A stretch of 64,000 nucleotides of DNA from Prosthecobacter sp. (lineage in GTDB: Bacteria; Verrucomicrobiota; Verrucomicrobiia; Verrucomicrobiales; Verrucomicrobiaceae): contig NZ_JAGRPF010000220.1 in the NCBI RefSeq assembly GCF_020439865.1, positions 32,111 through 96,110 of the forward strand, in the 5' to 3' direction. The notes beneath the pieces were generated by a model. The model did no database searches, had not been told where the DNA came from, and saw only the letters and a program-made list of their open reading frames with translations. Positions 1-7,811 of the stretch are shown piece by piece. How positions within the stretch are numbered: the stretch's first letter is position 1; each line of letters begins with the position of its first letter. Position numbers and translations under genes: made by a program.

Positions 1-757
1 TTTTGCCCTCGTCTCGGCTGAACATCATGAGGCTGCGTTCTTTGTGCGTGTTCTCGCGCATCAGGCAGCAAAGCTCGCTGCCATCCGGTGAACGAAAGAC
101 AAAGGGCTCGCAGGGATTCTTGCCTTCCACGCTGGCGACGACCTTCGGTTCGCTCCACGTGAAGCCTCCGTCAGCGGTGATCGTCTGCAATACTTCGAGC
201 GGTGCTTTGTCCGCGCCGCCGGGGCCTTTGTGGAAGAGGCCGAGATAACTGCCATTCTTGAGCTTCACGATGCTGCTGAAGGTCATGACGCAGGGAAAAC
301 CGAGCGGCGGCATTTCCTTCCACGTCTTGCCCGCGTCTTCGCTCATGATGCTCGGCATGCCCGGTCCTTTGCGCGTGTCCTTGGCGGCGGAGAAGACCCA
401 CAGGCGCTCTTTGCCCGACGGATCGGTCATGCGGTAGATGCTCGGGCAGTTCAGATGCGTCTTGTAGCCGAGTGGCATGAGTTCGTCGATGCGCGCCCAC
501 GTCACGCCACCGTCATCGCTGCGCGCCATCGGACCCGCGGCACCGCCGTGATTGATGCACCACACGCAGAAGATGGTCTTGCCGTCGGCGAGCATCGTCG
601 TCGTCGGATGCCCTTGATAAACCTCCTCCGTGCCCGCAGCGATCACGATCTGGCGGTCTTTTTGATCCGAGATGTCCACGATCGGCAAATCGGGATGCTC
701 TTCAGCGGAAACGAGCGAAAGGGCGGTGAGCAGAGATGTAAAAATGGCGAGGCGCAT
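1..757 (-). CDS. exo-alpha-sialidase-like secreted BNR-repeat protein (3' end outside window)
   Basis: The first 252 residues are visible and the gene runs off the left edge. A signal peptide (residues 1-18, ending LSLVSA) is followed by a beta-propeller of sialidase type. Asp-box (BNR) motifs are SDDGGVTW at 80-87, SEDAGKTW at 139-146, ADGGFTW at 195-201 and SRDEGK at the edge. Family knowledge: such propellers remove sialic acids or bind related sugars, and many Verrucomicrobia and Planctomycetes carry secreted paralogues of uncertain substrate. The start is the ATG at 757 because the signal peptide begins there. A decayed copy of residues about 63-80 lies at 2945-2998. Catalytic Arg/Tyr/Glu residues cannot all be judged from a partial gene, so enzyme activity is inferred. 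Confidence 0.85.
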   Translation of the reverse strand, partial: MRLAIFTSLLTALSLVSAEEHPDLPIVDISDQKDRQIVIAAGTEEVYQGHPTTTMLADGKTIFCVWCINHGGAAGPMARSDDGGVTWARIDELMPLGYKTHLNCPSIYRMTDPSGKERLWVFSAAKDTRKGPGMPSIMSEDAGKTWKEMPPLGFPCVMTFSSIVKLKNGSYLGLFHKGPGGADKAPLEVLQTITADGGFTWSEPKVVASVEGKNPCEPFVFRSPDGSELCCLMRENTHKERSLMMFSRDEGK

Positions 758-801
758 GGGAAAAGTAAACGCCAGTGCCCCGACCTTTCTGCACCTCCAT
801 T

Positions 802-1224
802 TCAAGGCAGCACGATCATCCCCACCGGATGGGTCGTTCCATTCGGATCCAGATAAACGACGGAGTAGGACCCGGGAGGATGAGCCGAAAGATCGAGGGT
901 GCCGCATTCGGAAGACATTCCCTTTTCGAGCACGCTGGTTACGACCGACAACTGGAGAATGCTCGCAACGCGAGAGCACTTGATTCCGCGCACACCCATT
1001 GCGGAGTTCATCAGGGTAGGTTTGATGGTGACGGTCTTTAGACCTGAGACGTCGCACTCCACGAGGAGGCGATGTCCTTTCGTGGACACCTTCATGCCCC
1101 CGACTTCCTGGATGAAGCTCCAGGGTTGATGTTCCCTGGTCAGGAAACCTGCCAGTCCTGCTTCACACGGGCTGGCGATCAGCAAAGCGATCAACGAAAG
1201 AGTCAGCGAACAAAGGTTTTTCAT
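802..1224 (-). CDS. small secreted protein of unknown function (140 aa)
   Basis: I do not recognise this family. Residues 1-22 form a signal peptide (MKNLCSLTLSLIALLIASPCEA), so the mature protein of about 118 residues should be exported. The mature part is short-stranded, with two cysteines about 25 residues apart (IKCSR and SSECG) that could form a disulfide in the periplasm. The end, SYSVVYLDPNGTTHPVGMIVLP, reads like the last strands of a beta-sandwich. It lies 44 nt upstream of the sialidase-like gene on the same strand, so the two could be co-transcribed. Function is not assignable. Confidence 0.6.
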   Translation of the reverse strand: MKNLCSLTLSLIALLIASPCEAGLAGFLTREHQPWSFIQEVGGMKVSTKGHRLLVECDVSGLKTVTIKPTLMNSAMGVRGIKCSRVASILQLSVVTSVLEKGMSSECGTLDLSAHPPGSYSVVYLDPNGTTHPVGMIVLP

Positions 1225-1301
1225 GGATGGGTTCGGAAGAAGATGGGATCAGAATGTGTCGGCGAGTTTTGGAATTCTGCATGCCGATGCATGGAGCGTG
1301 C

Positions 1302-2777
1302 TCATTCTTGAGCGGCGGAGCGAGCATTGAGTGCTCGCCTCTGCATCAGGTCACTCCGCTTCCAGGCGAGCATGGTCACGATGACGATCAAGAGTGTCGT
1401 TCCGCTCAGAGCAGCAAGAAGCCCACCTCTGTCTGCTGCGGCGGTTGTCGCAGAGTCGGTCTGCGACTTCAGTCCCGACCAGGTGACCAGGATCGCGACC
1501 ATTCCGGTAACCCCCGCAGCGTTTGCCATCAGCAGGAAATACTTTCTTGGCTGGCGGAAGCAAGCTGCGGATCCGAGGCCGCATGCCAGGCTTGCCGTCA
1601 GGACAATGAGCGCAAGGTCCACCCAATCGCGCATGAAAATGGCAAGAGCGGCCAGAGGAGCGGCCACCCCAAAGGTTCCGGCCGCAAATCGGGCGACTAC
1701 GCCTTGCCGGCTCAAGAAGTCGGCACCATCGCCGGTCACCGGTTGATCCTCCACCCAGGTCTCCTCCTCGATGCGAATCCTTTTCACGTGCCGGCTCACG
1801 AAAGACAGGACTGCGATGAAGGGGAAGAGCAGGATTATCATCAGCACGGCGGGCCTGTAGGGGCTTTCGGCCATGAACTGCTCCAAACCGATCCATTTCG
1901 GAGCAAAGAGCGCGATGCAGTAGAGTGAAAGCGCTCCCAATCCGCCCAACAAGACCTGAATGTAGAGTCGTCTCTCGCGGGGAGACCGTGTGGCGTCGAA
2001 TCCGACTTTGGCGCACCAGCCAGCCACCATCAGTTGAATCGCCGGGAGGGCTCCCATTCCTTTGAAGACAGATGTCGATGTCTTGGCCACGGTTCCCGCC
2101 GTTCCAGCGGCCGCTGCCGACTGGGGAGCAGCGAGGGGCAGTGCCATGAGAACTCCGGCCGTGAAGGTTCCGGCGGGTTTGGATTTCGTCAGAGCCGACT
2201 CCACCAGATGCGTGACTTCCTGCCGCAGCATTTCCCGCCCGCGGGACAGGCGTTGCTTCACGGTATCCGGCGTCAAATCCAGGGCTTCGGCAACCCGGCG
2301 GATCGATTGATCTTCGCGATAGTAGAGCACCAGCGGTTCCCGGTAGGTGTCCGGGATATTTTCGAGGGACTGCCACACGAGCGCCTCGTCTTCGGCACGG
2401 ATTGCTTCCTCAGCCGGGGAAAGTTCGCCTCCCGCTGTCTCCGCAACCAGCTCAAGCGAAGCCGCCGTGGCGACCGGATTGCGACTCTCCTTTCGGATCG
2501 ACTGGTGAATCAGATTCCGCGCGATGCCACACAGCCAGGCTTTGAACTTGTTCAGATCCTGCAGGCTTTTCAACTGCACCCAGGCGGTGACAAAAGTCTC
2601 CTGGGCGAGATCCTCGCTGCGCGAATGGTTTCCAAACGCACTGTAGGCCATGGAGCAGATCAGGTTTTGATACCGCCGCACGACCTCTTCGAAAGCAGCC
2701 CGGTCACCTTTCATACAAAGGTTCAAGATCTGGATTTCACCGGAGAGGGCCATGTTGGTTGGAAGGTTGGCAATCAT
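1302..2777 (-). CDS. ECF-type RNA polymerase sigma factor fused to a multi-spanning membrane domain
   Basis: Residues about 20-95 are sigma region 2 (SEDLAQETFVTAW, then KFKAWLCGIARN). Residues about 135-195 are region 4 (IPDTYREPLVLYY, then the helix-turn-helix around DLTPDTVKQRLSRGREML). The remaining 300 residues are unusual: an Ala-rich linker, then about five hydrophobic helices between residues 270 and 480, with a soluble Glu-rich loop near 330-350. Family knowledge: ECF factors are normally 170-200 aa, and membrane-extended forms occur in bacteria with few classic anti-sigma factors. Inference: the C-terminus tethers the factor and may act as a built-in anti-sigma or sensor. An alternative ATG at 2753 (MALSGEIQ) would remove eight residues. 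No separate anti-sigma gene is adjacent. Confidence 0.85.
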   Translation of the reverse strand: MIANLPTNMALSGEIQILNLCMKGDRAAFEEVVRRYQNLICSMAYSAFGNHSRSEDLAQETFVTAWVQLKSLQDLNKFKAWLCGIARNLIHQSIRKESRNPVATAASLELVAETAGGELSPAEEAIRAEDEALVWQSLENIPDTYREPLVLYYREDQSIRRVAEALDLTPDTVKQRLSRGREMLRQEVTHLVESALTKSKPAGTFTAGVLMALPLAAPQSAAAAGTAGTVAKTSTSVFKGMGALPAIQLMVAGWCAKVGFDATRSPRERRLYIQVLLGGLGALSLYCIALFAPKWIGLEQFMAESPYRPAVLMIILLFPFIAVLSFVSRHVKRIRIEEETWVEDQPVTGDGADFLSRQGVVARFAAGTFGVAAPLAALAIFMRDWVDLALIVLTASLACGLGSAACFRQPRKYFLLMANAAGVTGMVAILVTWSGLKSQTDSATTAAADRGGLLAALSGTTLLIVIVTMLAWKRSDLMQRRALNARSAAQE

Positions 2778-2828
2778 GTTCGCCTCTAAAGTGGTCCTCC
2801 GACAGGAAAGGTGACAAAAAACCTGTGA

Positions 2829-2851
2829 GAAAGCGATCGGGGATCGTTTTT
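2829..2851. other. hairpin in the divergent intergenic region
   Basis: A perfect CGATC-GGG-GATCG stem-loop is flanked by AAAG on the left and TTTT on the right, giving about nine pairs with one G-U. On the plus strand it ends in a short T run, so it resembles a weak terminator. On the minus strand it would lie in the leader of the membrane sigma-factor gene, about 50 nt before its start. No gene ends just upstream on the plus strand, which argues against a simple terminator role. Confidence 0.3.
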
Positions 2852-2944
2852 GGCCATCAAAGCGTCGGTGACTTCGTCATGCCTGCCGCAGGTAAAGGAC
2901 AGCGGTATTTCAAGACCTTGCCGGTCTCAGGTGGGGATTCGGGT

Positions 2945-2998
2945 AGAGCGTACCATCGGTCCGGCCGCGTGGCCATGGTTAATGCAACACACGCAGAA
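2945..2998 (-). pseudogene. decayed fragment of a sialidase-like gene
   Basis: On the minus strand this segment translates to FCVCCINHGHAAGPMVRS, which matches residues 63-80 of the sialidase-like protein at the left edge (FCVWCINHGGAAGPMARS) at 15 of 18 positions. The match lies between two real genes, is closed by a stop a few codons later, and its upstream extension (NALNGTK, compared with MLADGKT) sits in another frame. It therefore looks like the last recognisable piece of a second sialidase copy. It also shows that the reading frame extending left of the SMP-30 gene start is not its N-terminus. Confidence 0.6.
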
Positions 2999-3029
2999 GC
3001 TTCGTTCCGTTCAAAGCGTTTGTGAGGAC

Positions 3030-4028
3030 ATGAACCGACTTCTCGCGTCTGCCATTCTCGCTTCCCTCACTACTGTGTCCCACGCCCTCGACTACTCCGG
3101 CATCGACTCCGCCAAGTATCTAGGCCCAGTGTTGATCGAAGCGACCGTCACGAGCGAAAAGTATTTCACCGAGGGGCCGGCCATGGATGCGCAAGGGAAT
3201 GTGTTCTTCACCAACACGGGTGAAATTCTCAAGTTCATCCCGAAGACGAAGGCGTTGGAGGTTTTCCGCAAGCCGAGCACTGCGAATGGATCGTGCTTCG
3301 ACGCTCAGGGTCGTTTCATGAACTGCGAGGCTGGTGACGGCACAAACGGCCGTGTGACGCGCACCGATCTGCAAACCGGCAAGATCGAGGTGCTGTGCGA
3401 CTCGTTCGGCGGTTTTCCGCTCGGCGGACCGAACGACCTGACGATCGACTCGAAAGGCCGCATCTACTTTACCTCGCGCCTCGCGAACACCGATCCCGTG
3501 AAGGGCAATGTGAACGCCGTGTATCGCATCGATCCCGATGGCAAAACGTCGCGCATTCTCGCCGCGCCGGAGACCGACATGCCAAACGGACTCGCCGTCT
3601 CTCCCGACGAGAAAACGTTTTACCTCATCGAGGCGGACGGACGCGAGGGGCGCTCGCGCAACATCCGCGCCTACGATCTGCAACCCGACGGCAGCGTCAC
3701 AAACATGCGTGTGCTCATCAATCTCTATCCAGGCCGCAGCGGTGACGGCATGGAGCTCGATGAGCAGGGCAATCTCTACGTCGCCGCCGGTCTGCACAAG
3801 CCACGCGGCACCAGCGAGACGCTCGACACGCGGCCCGGACTGCACGTGTTCTCACCGCAGGGAAAACTGCTCGCCTTTGTCGAGACACCTGAAGACACCG
3901 TGACGAACTGTGCCTTCGGCGGCGATGATCTGCGCACGCTTTACATCACCTGCGGCAAACACCTGCTCAGCGTGCGCACCACGATCCCTGGCCAGCCGCG
4001 TTACCGTGTGGGCACGATGAAGAAGTGA
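3030..4028 (+). CDS. secreted SMP-30/gluconolactonase-like beta-propeller protein
   Basis: This 332-aa protein has a signal peptide (residues 1-19, ending TTVSHA) and a six-bladed SMP-30/gluconolactonase propeller. The expected metal ligands are in typical settings: Glu in TEGPAMD, Asn in GPNDLTID, Asn in MPNGLAVS and Asp in SGDGMELD. Family knowledge: these are divalent-metal lactonases acting on sugar lactones, and secreted versions are common in PVC bacteria beside sugar-degrading genes. The ATG at 3030 is chosen because the signal peptide begins there and the upstream in-frame extension overlaps a sialidase remnant. It is followed after 57 nt by the PSCyt/DUF1592 gene, so these may form one operon. 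Substrate unknown. Confidence 0.88.
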   Translation: MNRLLASAILASLTTVSHALDYSGIDSAKYLGPVLIEATVTSEKYFTEGPAMDAQGNVFFTNTGEILKFIPKTKALEVFRKPSTANGSCFDAQGRFMNCEAGDGTNGRVTRTDLQTGKIEVLCDSFGGFPLGGPNDLTIDSKGRIYFTSRLANTDPVKGNVNAVYRIDPDGKTSRILAAPETDMPNGLAVSPDEKTFYLIEADGREGRSRNIRAYDLQPDGSVTNMRVLINLYPGRSGDGMELDEQGNLYVAAGLHKPRGTSETLDTRPGLHVFSPQGKLLAFVETPEDTVTNCAFGGDDLRTLYITCGKHLLSVRTTIPGQPRYRVGTMKK

Positions 4029-4085
4029 CGCCCACGCAGAGTTTTTCGACGACATTTGCAGATCAAACACAACCTTTCGCCCCAC

Positions 4086-6536
4086 ATGCACCGCCCTTTT
4101 GCCGTCTGGTCCTTGCTTGCTGTTTCCGCCTTTGCCTTCGAGCCGAAGGTGCGCCCGCTCATCGACGCGCATTGCATCGAATGTCATGGCGACGACGTGC
4201 AGAAGGGAGGTCTGCGGCTCGATGGCGAAGTGAGCATGGCCGCTTGGACCAAGGTGCATGACAAGCTCGCTTCGGGCGAGATGCCGCCGAAGAAGGCCGA
4301 CCAGCCGCCGCAGGCGCTGCGCGATGAGTCGGTGAAAGCGGTGCACGACGCGCTCCATGCCGCGTCCTTGGAAAAACAGCGCACGCAGGGCCGGGTGCTG
4401 ATCCGTCGGCTCAACGGCACGGAATACGAAAGCACCGTGCGCGAACTCGTTGGCACAAACGTGAAGCTCAAGGACCTGCTGCCTGCAGAGAGCAGCGCGG
4501 GCGGATTCGACAATGTCAGCACGGTGCTGGACCTCTCCTCGACACATCTGCTGCTCTATCAGGAGGCGGCGGTGAACTCGGCGATTCCGAAGCATCCGCA
4601 TCTGCCCGTCAAAGAGCGCCGCACCGGGCGCGAGATGTCGGAGAAGGGGTCCAATTTCAAACAGACCCTCACGCGCAGTTGCTTCCTCAAAGACGACGCG
4701 CTCGTCGTTTACAGCAAGCTGCCGCGCTATGGCCTCGTCTGCACGCCGAACGTGCAAGGAACAGGCCGCTACAAAGTACGCATGTCCGCCAGCGCCGTGG
4801 GTGCGGCGGATCTGCCCGTGCCGGTGGCCTACTGCACGATCGATCGCGGACGCGAGCCGCCCGTGGTGCGTGACACGGTCGATTTCCTGCCCGGAGCGCC
4901 GCGTTTGATCGAGACCGAAATCGATCTCGAAGCAGGCGAGGCGTTTGTGCTGCAGCTTCAGCTCAACTGGGACATCCGCGCCACGAGGAAACCGATCGAG
5001 GACTACACGGGTCCCGGTTTTCTCATCGAGTGGCTCGAAATCGAAGGTCCCATCGATGCATTCCCGTCACAGGCCTATCGCACGCTCTTCGGTGACGCCG
5101 AACTGATGCCGAAGTCAGCGGTCAAAGCGAAGGCGGAAGGCCGCAAGCCGCAGGACTGGAGCAAGCGCAACAACATCTACCAGTGGCTGAACGATCCGCT
5201 CGAACCGGTGAGCGCCACGCCGAAGGAAGACGCGGACAAGTTGCTGCGCGCCTTCGTCCCGCGTGCGTTTCGCGGCCCGGTGGATGAGGCGACGGTGAAG
5301 CACTTCATTGACCGGGTTCACGCGAAGCTCGATGCGGGCGAGAGCTTCGTGAACGCGATGACCTTCGGCTACAAGAGCGTCCTCACCTCGCCGCATTTTC
5401 TGTTCTTCAACGAGACTCCGGGAACGCTGGATCGCCACGCGCTCGCCAACCGCCTCGCTTATTTCCTCACGTCACTGCCACCGGATGCGGAGCTGCTCGC
5501 CGCCGATGTGACGAAGCCGGACGAACTGCGGAAGCAAACCGAACGCCTGCTGAACTCGCCTCGCTCACGCGGCTTCACGGAAAACTTCACCGGCCAGTGG
5601 CTCGAACTCCGCAAGATCGACGCCACTATTCCGGACCCGAATCTGTATGGAGACTTCGACGGCACGCTGTTGTGGGCCATGCCGGAGGAGACGCGGCGCT
5701 TCTTTGACGACGTGCTTCACAATGACCGCAGCGTGATGGAGTTCGTCGATTCATCGTGGACCATCGTGAACCGACGCCTCGCGGAGCACTATGGCATCTC
5801 GGAAGCTTTCAGTGCTGCAAAGCCGCAGAACTCCACCACTCCATCTCTCCCGTCTTCCGCCCCGCAGTCCGAATTCCGGCGCGTGAATCTACCCACGGGA
5901 TCGCATCGCGGCGGCGTGATGACGCAGGGCAGCGTGTTGAAGGTCACGGCCGATGGCACGACTACGTCGCCTGTGCTGCGCGGCAAGTGGGTGCTGGAGC
6001 ACATCCTCGGCAAAGCACCGCCACCTCCGCCGCCCGACGTTCCCGCCATCGAACCGGACATCCGTGGCGCAACGACGATCCGCCAGCAACTCGACAAGCA
6101 CCGCAGGATCGCCTCGTGCAATTCCTGCCATCAGCACATCGATCCGCCCGGCTTTGCGCTCGAGTCCTTCGATCCGATCGGTGGCTATCGTGAATTCTAC
6201 CGCGCTTCCGCGAAGACCAAGGCCGGCATCGTGCAACTTCCCGGCTACACGGGCCGCGCGTTTTATCGCGGACCCGATGTCGAGAAAGGCGGCACCACGC
6301 ATGATGGCAAAACCTTTGAGACCGTGGAAGACTACAAGCGCCTCCTGCTCGCCGATCCGGATCAAATTGCCCGCAACCTCGCCGAAAAACTCCTCACCTA
6401 CGCCACCGGCGCCGAGCCACAGTTCGCCGACCGCGAAGTCGTCGAGCAAATCGTCGCCATCATGAAGACCAAGGATTACGGCCTGCGCACGCTGGTGCAT
6501 GAAATCGTGCAGAGCCGCCCGTTTAAGAACAAATAA
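4086..6536 (+). CDS. secreted haem-binding DUF1587/DUF1592/DUF1588/DUF1585 protein (PSCyt1 type)
   Basis: This 816-aa protein begins with a signal peptide (MHRPFAVWSLLAVSAFA) and then a cytochrome-like domain with the c-type haem motif CIECH at residue 30. DUF1587 follows near 100-160 (RRLNGTEYESTVREL), DUF1592/1595 near 420-560, DUF1588 near 600-700 with a second CxxCH (CNSCH, residue 678), and DUF1585 at the end. Family knowledge: this architecture is abundant in Planctomycetes and Verrucomicrobia and nearly always precedes a DUF1552 gene, as here (14 nt gap). Its reaction is unknown; a periplasmic redox role is inferred from the two haem motifs. The ATG at 4086 is preferred over 4056 because the signal peptide starts there. 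Confidence 0.9.
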   Translation: MHRPFAVWSLLAVSAFAFEPKVRPLIDAHCIECHGDDVQKGGLRLDGEVSMAAWTKVHDKLASGEMPPKKADQPPQALRDESVKAVHDALHAASLEKQRTQGRVLIRRLNGTEYESTVRELVGTNVKLKDLLPAESSAGGFDNVSTVLDLSSTHLLLYQEAAVNSAIPKHPHLPVKERRTGREMSEKGSNFKQTLTRSCFLKDDALVVYSKLPRYGLVCTPNVQGTGRYKVRMSASAVGAADLPVPVAYCTIDRGREPPVVRDTVDFLPGAPRLIETEIDLEAGEAFVLQLQLNWDIRATRKPIEDYTGPGFLIEWLEIEGPIDAFPSQAYRTLFGDAELMPKSAVKAKAEGRKPQDWSKRNNIYQWLNDPLEPVSATPKEDADKLLRAFVPRAFRGPVDEATVKHFIDRVHAKLDAGESFVNAMTFGYKSVLTSPHFLFFNETPGTLDRHALANRLAYFLTSLPPDAELLAADVTKPDELRKQTERLLNSPRSRGFTENFTGQWLELRKIDATIPDPNLYGDFDGTLLWAMPEETRRFFDDVLHNDRSVMEFVDSSWTIVNRRLAEHYGISEAFSAAKPQNSTTPSLPSSAPQSEFRRVNLPTGSHRGGVMTQGSVLKVTADGTTTSPVLRGKWVLEHILGKAPPPPPPDVPAIEPDIRGATTIRQQLDKHRRIASCNSCHQHIDPPGFALESFDPIGGYREFYRASAKTKAGIVQLPGYTGRAFYRGPDVEKGGTTHDGKTFETVEDYKRLLLADPDQIARNLAEKLLTYATGAEPQFADREVVEQIVAIMKTKDYGLRTLVHEIVQSRPFKNK

Positions 6537-6550
6537 CCCGATTCACCGCC

Positions 6551-7807
6551 ATGCCACGCCACGTCCTCGACCGCCGCACGTTTTTGCGCTCCTCCGGCAT
6601 TGCCATCGGGCTGCCGTTTCTCGATGCGATGATGCCTTTGAGCGCCGCTGAGGCGAAAAAGGCTGCCGCAACTCCGAAGCGAATGCTGCTGGTCGGAAGA
6701 CCGCTAGGCATGCACGCACCAAATTTCTTCCCGACCGACACAGGCAAGAATTACACGCCGAGCCGCTACCTGAAGTTTCTGCAGAACCGCCGCGATGACT
6801 TCACCGTCTTCTCCGGCCTGTCGCATCGCTACGGTGCGGGGCATTACGCGGAGGTCGGACTCTTCACTGGTGTGCATCCCGATTTCATCCGGCCGAACGA
6901 CATCAAGAACAGCATCTCTCTGGACCAGGAGCTCGCGTCGCACCTCGCAGGACAGACGCGATTCAATTCACTCGTGCTCGGCGGCGGCAGCGCGGCATGG
7001 AATCGTCGAGGAGTGCGACTTCCGGCAGAACAGCGCGTGAGCAGTGTCTTCAAGCAGCTCTTCATTCAGGGCACGGCGGATGAAACCGCACGCGAAATGC
7101 GCCGCATCAAGGACGGGCAGAGCATTCTCGATGACGTGCGCGACCAGCTTGGCAGCTTGAACGCCAAACTCGGCAGCGAGGACCGTGAGCGCCTGGATCT
7201 GTATGTCTCCTCGATCCGCGAAGCGGAACTCAAACTTCAGCAGGACGAGACGTGGCAGGTCACGCCCAAACCGCAGGTGGAGATGAAGCCTCCTGTCGAA
7301 CTCAGCAGCGCCCAGCTCGTCGAGCGCAGCCGCCAGTGGTATGATCTGATCCATCTCGCGTTTCAGACGGACTCCACACGCGTGGTTTCATTGTGGCTCG
7401 GCTCGCAGGACAAGCCGGAGATTCAAGGCGTGAACATCGGCCACCACGACGCCTCGCATCACGGACAGGATCCGGGCAAGCTGGAGCAGCTCGCGCTCAT
7501 CGAAGACGCTGAGATGAAGGTCTTCGGCGAGTTCCTCGACAAAATGAAAGCCAGCTTCGAGGGCGAACAATCGTTGCTCGACCGCTCGTCCATCTTCTTC
7601 GCCAGCAACCTCGGCAACGCGTCGAACCACGACAACACCAACCTGCCCGTCATCCTCGCCGGTGGCGGTTACAAACACGCGGGCCACATCGCGCACGACA
7701 AGCAGAACAACACCTTCCTCTCGAACCTCTTTGTGCGCATGATTCAGCAAACAGGCATCGAGCTCGACAAGTTCGGCGCGAACACGGGCGTGCTCAGCGA
7801 GGTGTGA
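6551..7807 (+). CDS. DUF1552 protein with Tat signal
   Basis: This 418-aa protein carries a twin-arginine signal (DRRTFLRSSG at residues 7-16, then a hydrophobic stretch), so it should be exported folded. The body matches the DUF1552 family: conserved pieces are RMLLVGRPLGMH near the start, LGGGSAAWNRRG and the alkaline-phosphatase-like HHDASHHGQDP segment near residue 300. Family knowledge: DUF1552 proteins pair with DUF1592 proteins in PVC genomes and are distant relatives of the DUF1501/sulfatase-phosphatase fold. The biochemical role is not established. The two genes are 14 nt apart and surely co-transcribed. A folded, cofactor-containing partner for the haem protein is a reasonable inference. 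Confidence 0.9.
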   Translation: MPRHVLDRRTFLRSSGIAIGLPFLDAMMPLSAAEAKKAAATPKRMLLVGRPLGMHAPNFFPTDTGKNYTPSRYLKFLQNRRDDFTVFSGLSHRYGAGHYAEVGLFTGVHPDFIRPNDIKNSISLDQELASHLAGQTRFNSLVLGGGSAAWNRRGVRLPAEQRVSSVFKQLFIQGTADETAREMRRIKDGQSILDDVRDQLGSLNAKLGSEDRERLDLYVSSIREAELKLQQDETWQVTPKPQVEMKPPVELSSAQLVERSRQWYDLIHLAFQTDSTRVVSLWLGSQDKPEIQGVNIGHHDASHHGQDPGKLEQLALIEDAEMKVFGEFLDKMKASFEGEQSLLDRSSIFFASNLGNASNHDNTNLPVILAGGGYKHAGHIAHDKQNNTFLSNLFVRMIQQTGIELDKFGANTGVLSEV

Positions 7808-7811
7808 GCAG

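Noticed and set aside
230..856. 208-residue plus-strand frame opposite the sialidase-like gene
   Set aside because: It is the antisense shadow of a gene with a signal peptide and Asp-boxes; its residue composition is random-like (Arg/His/Ala).
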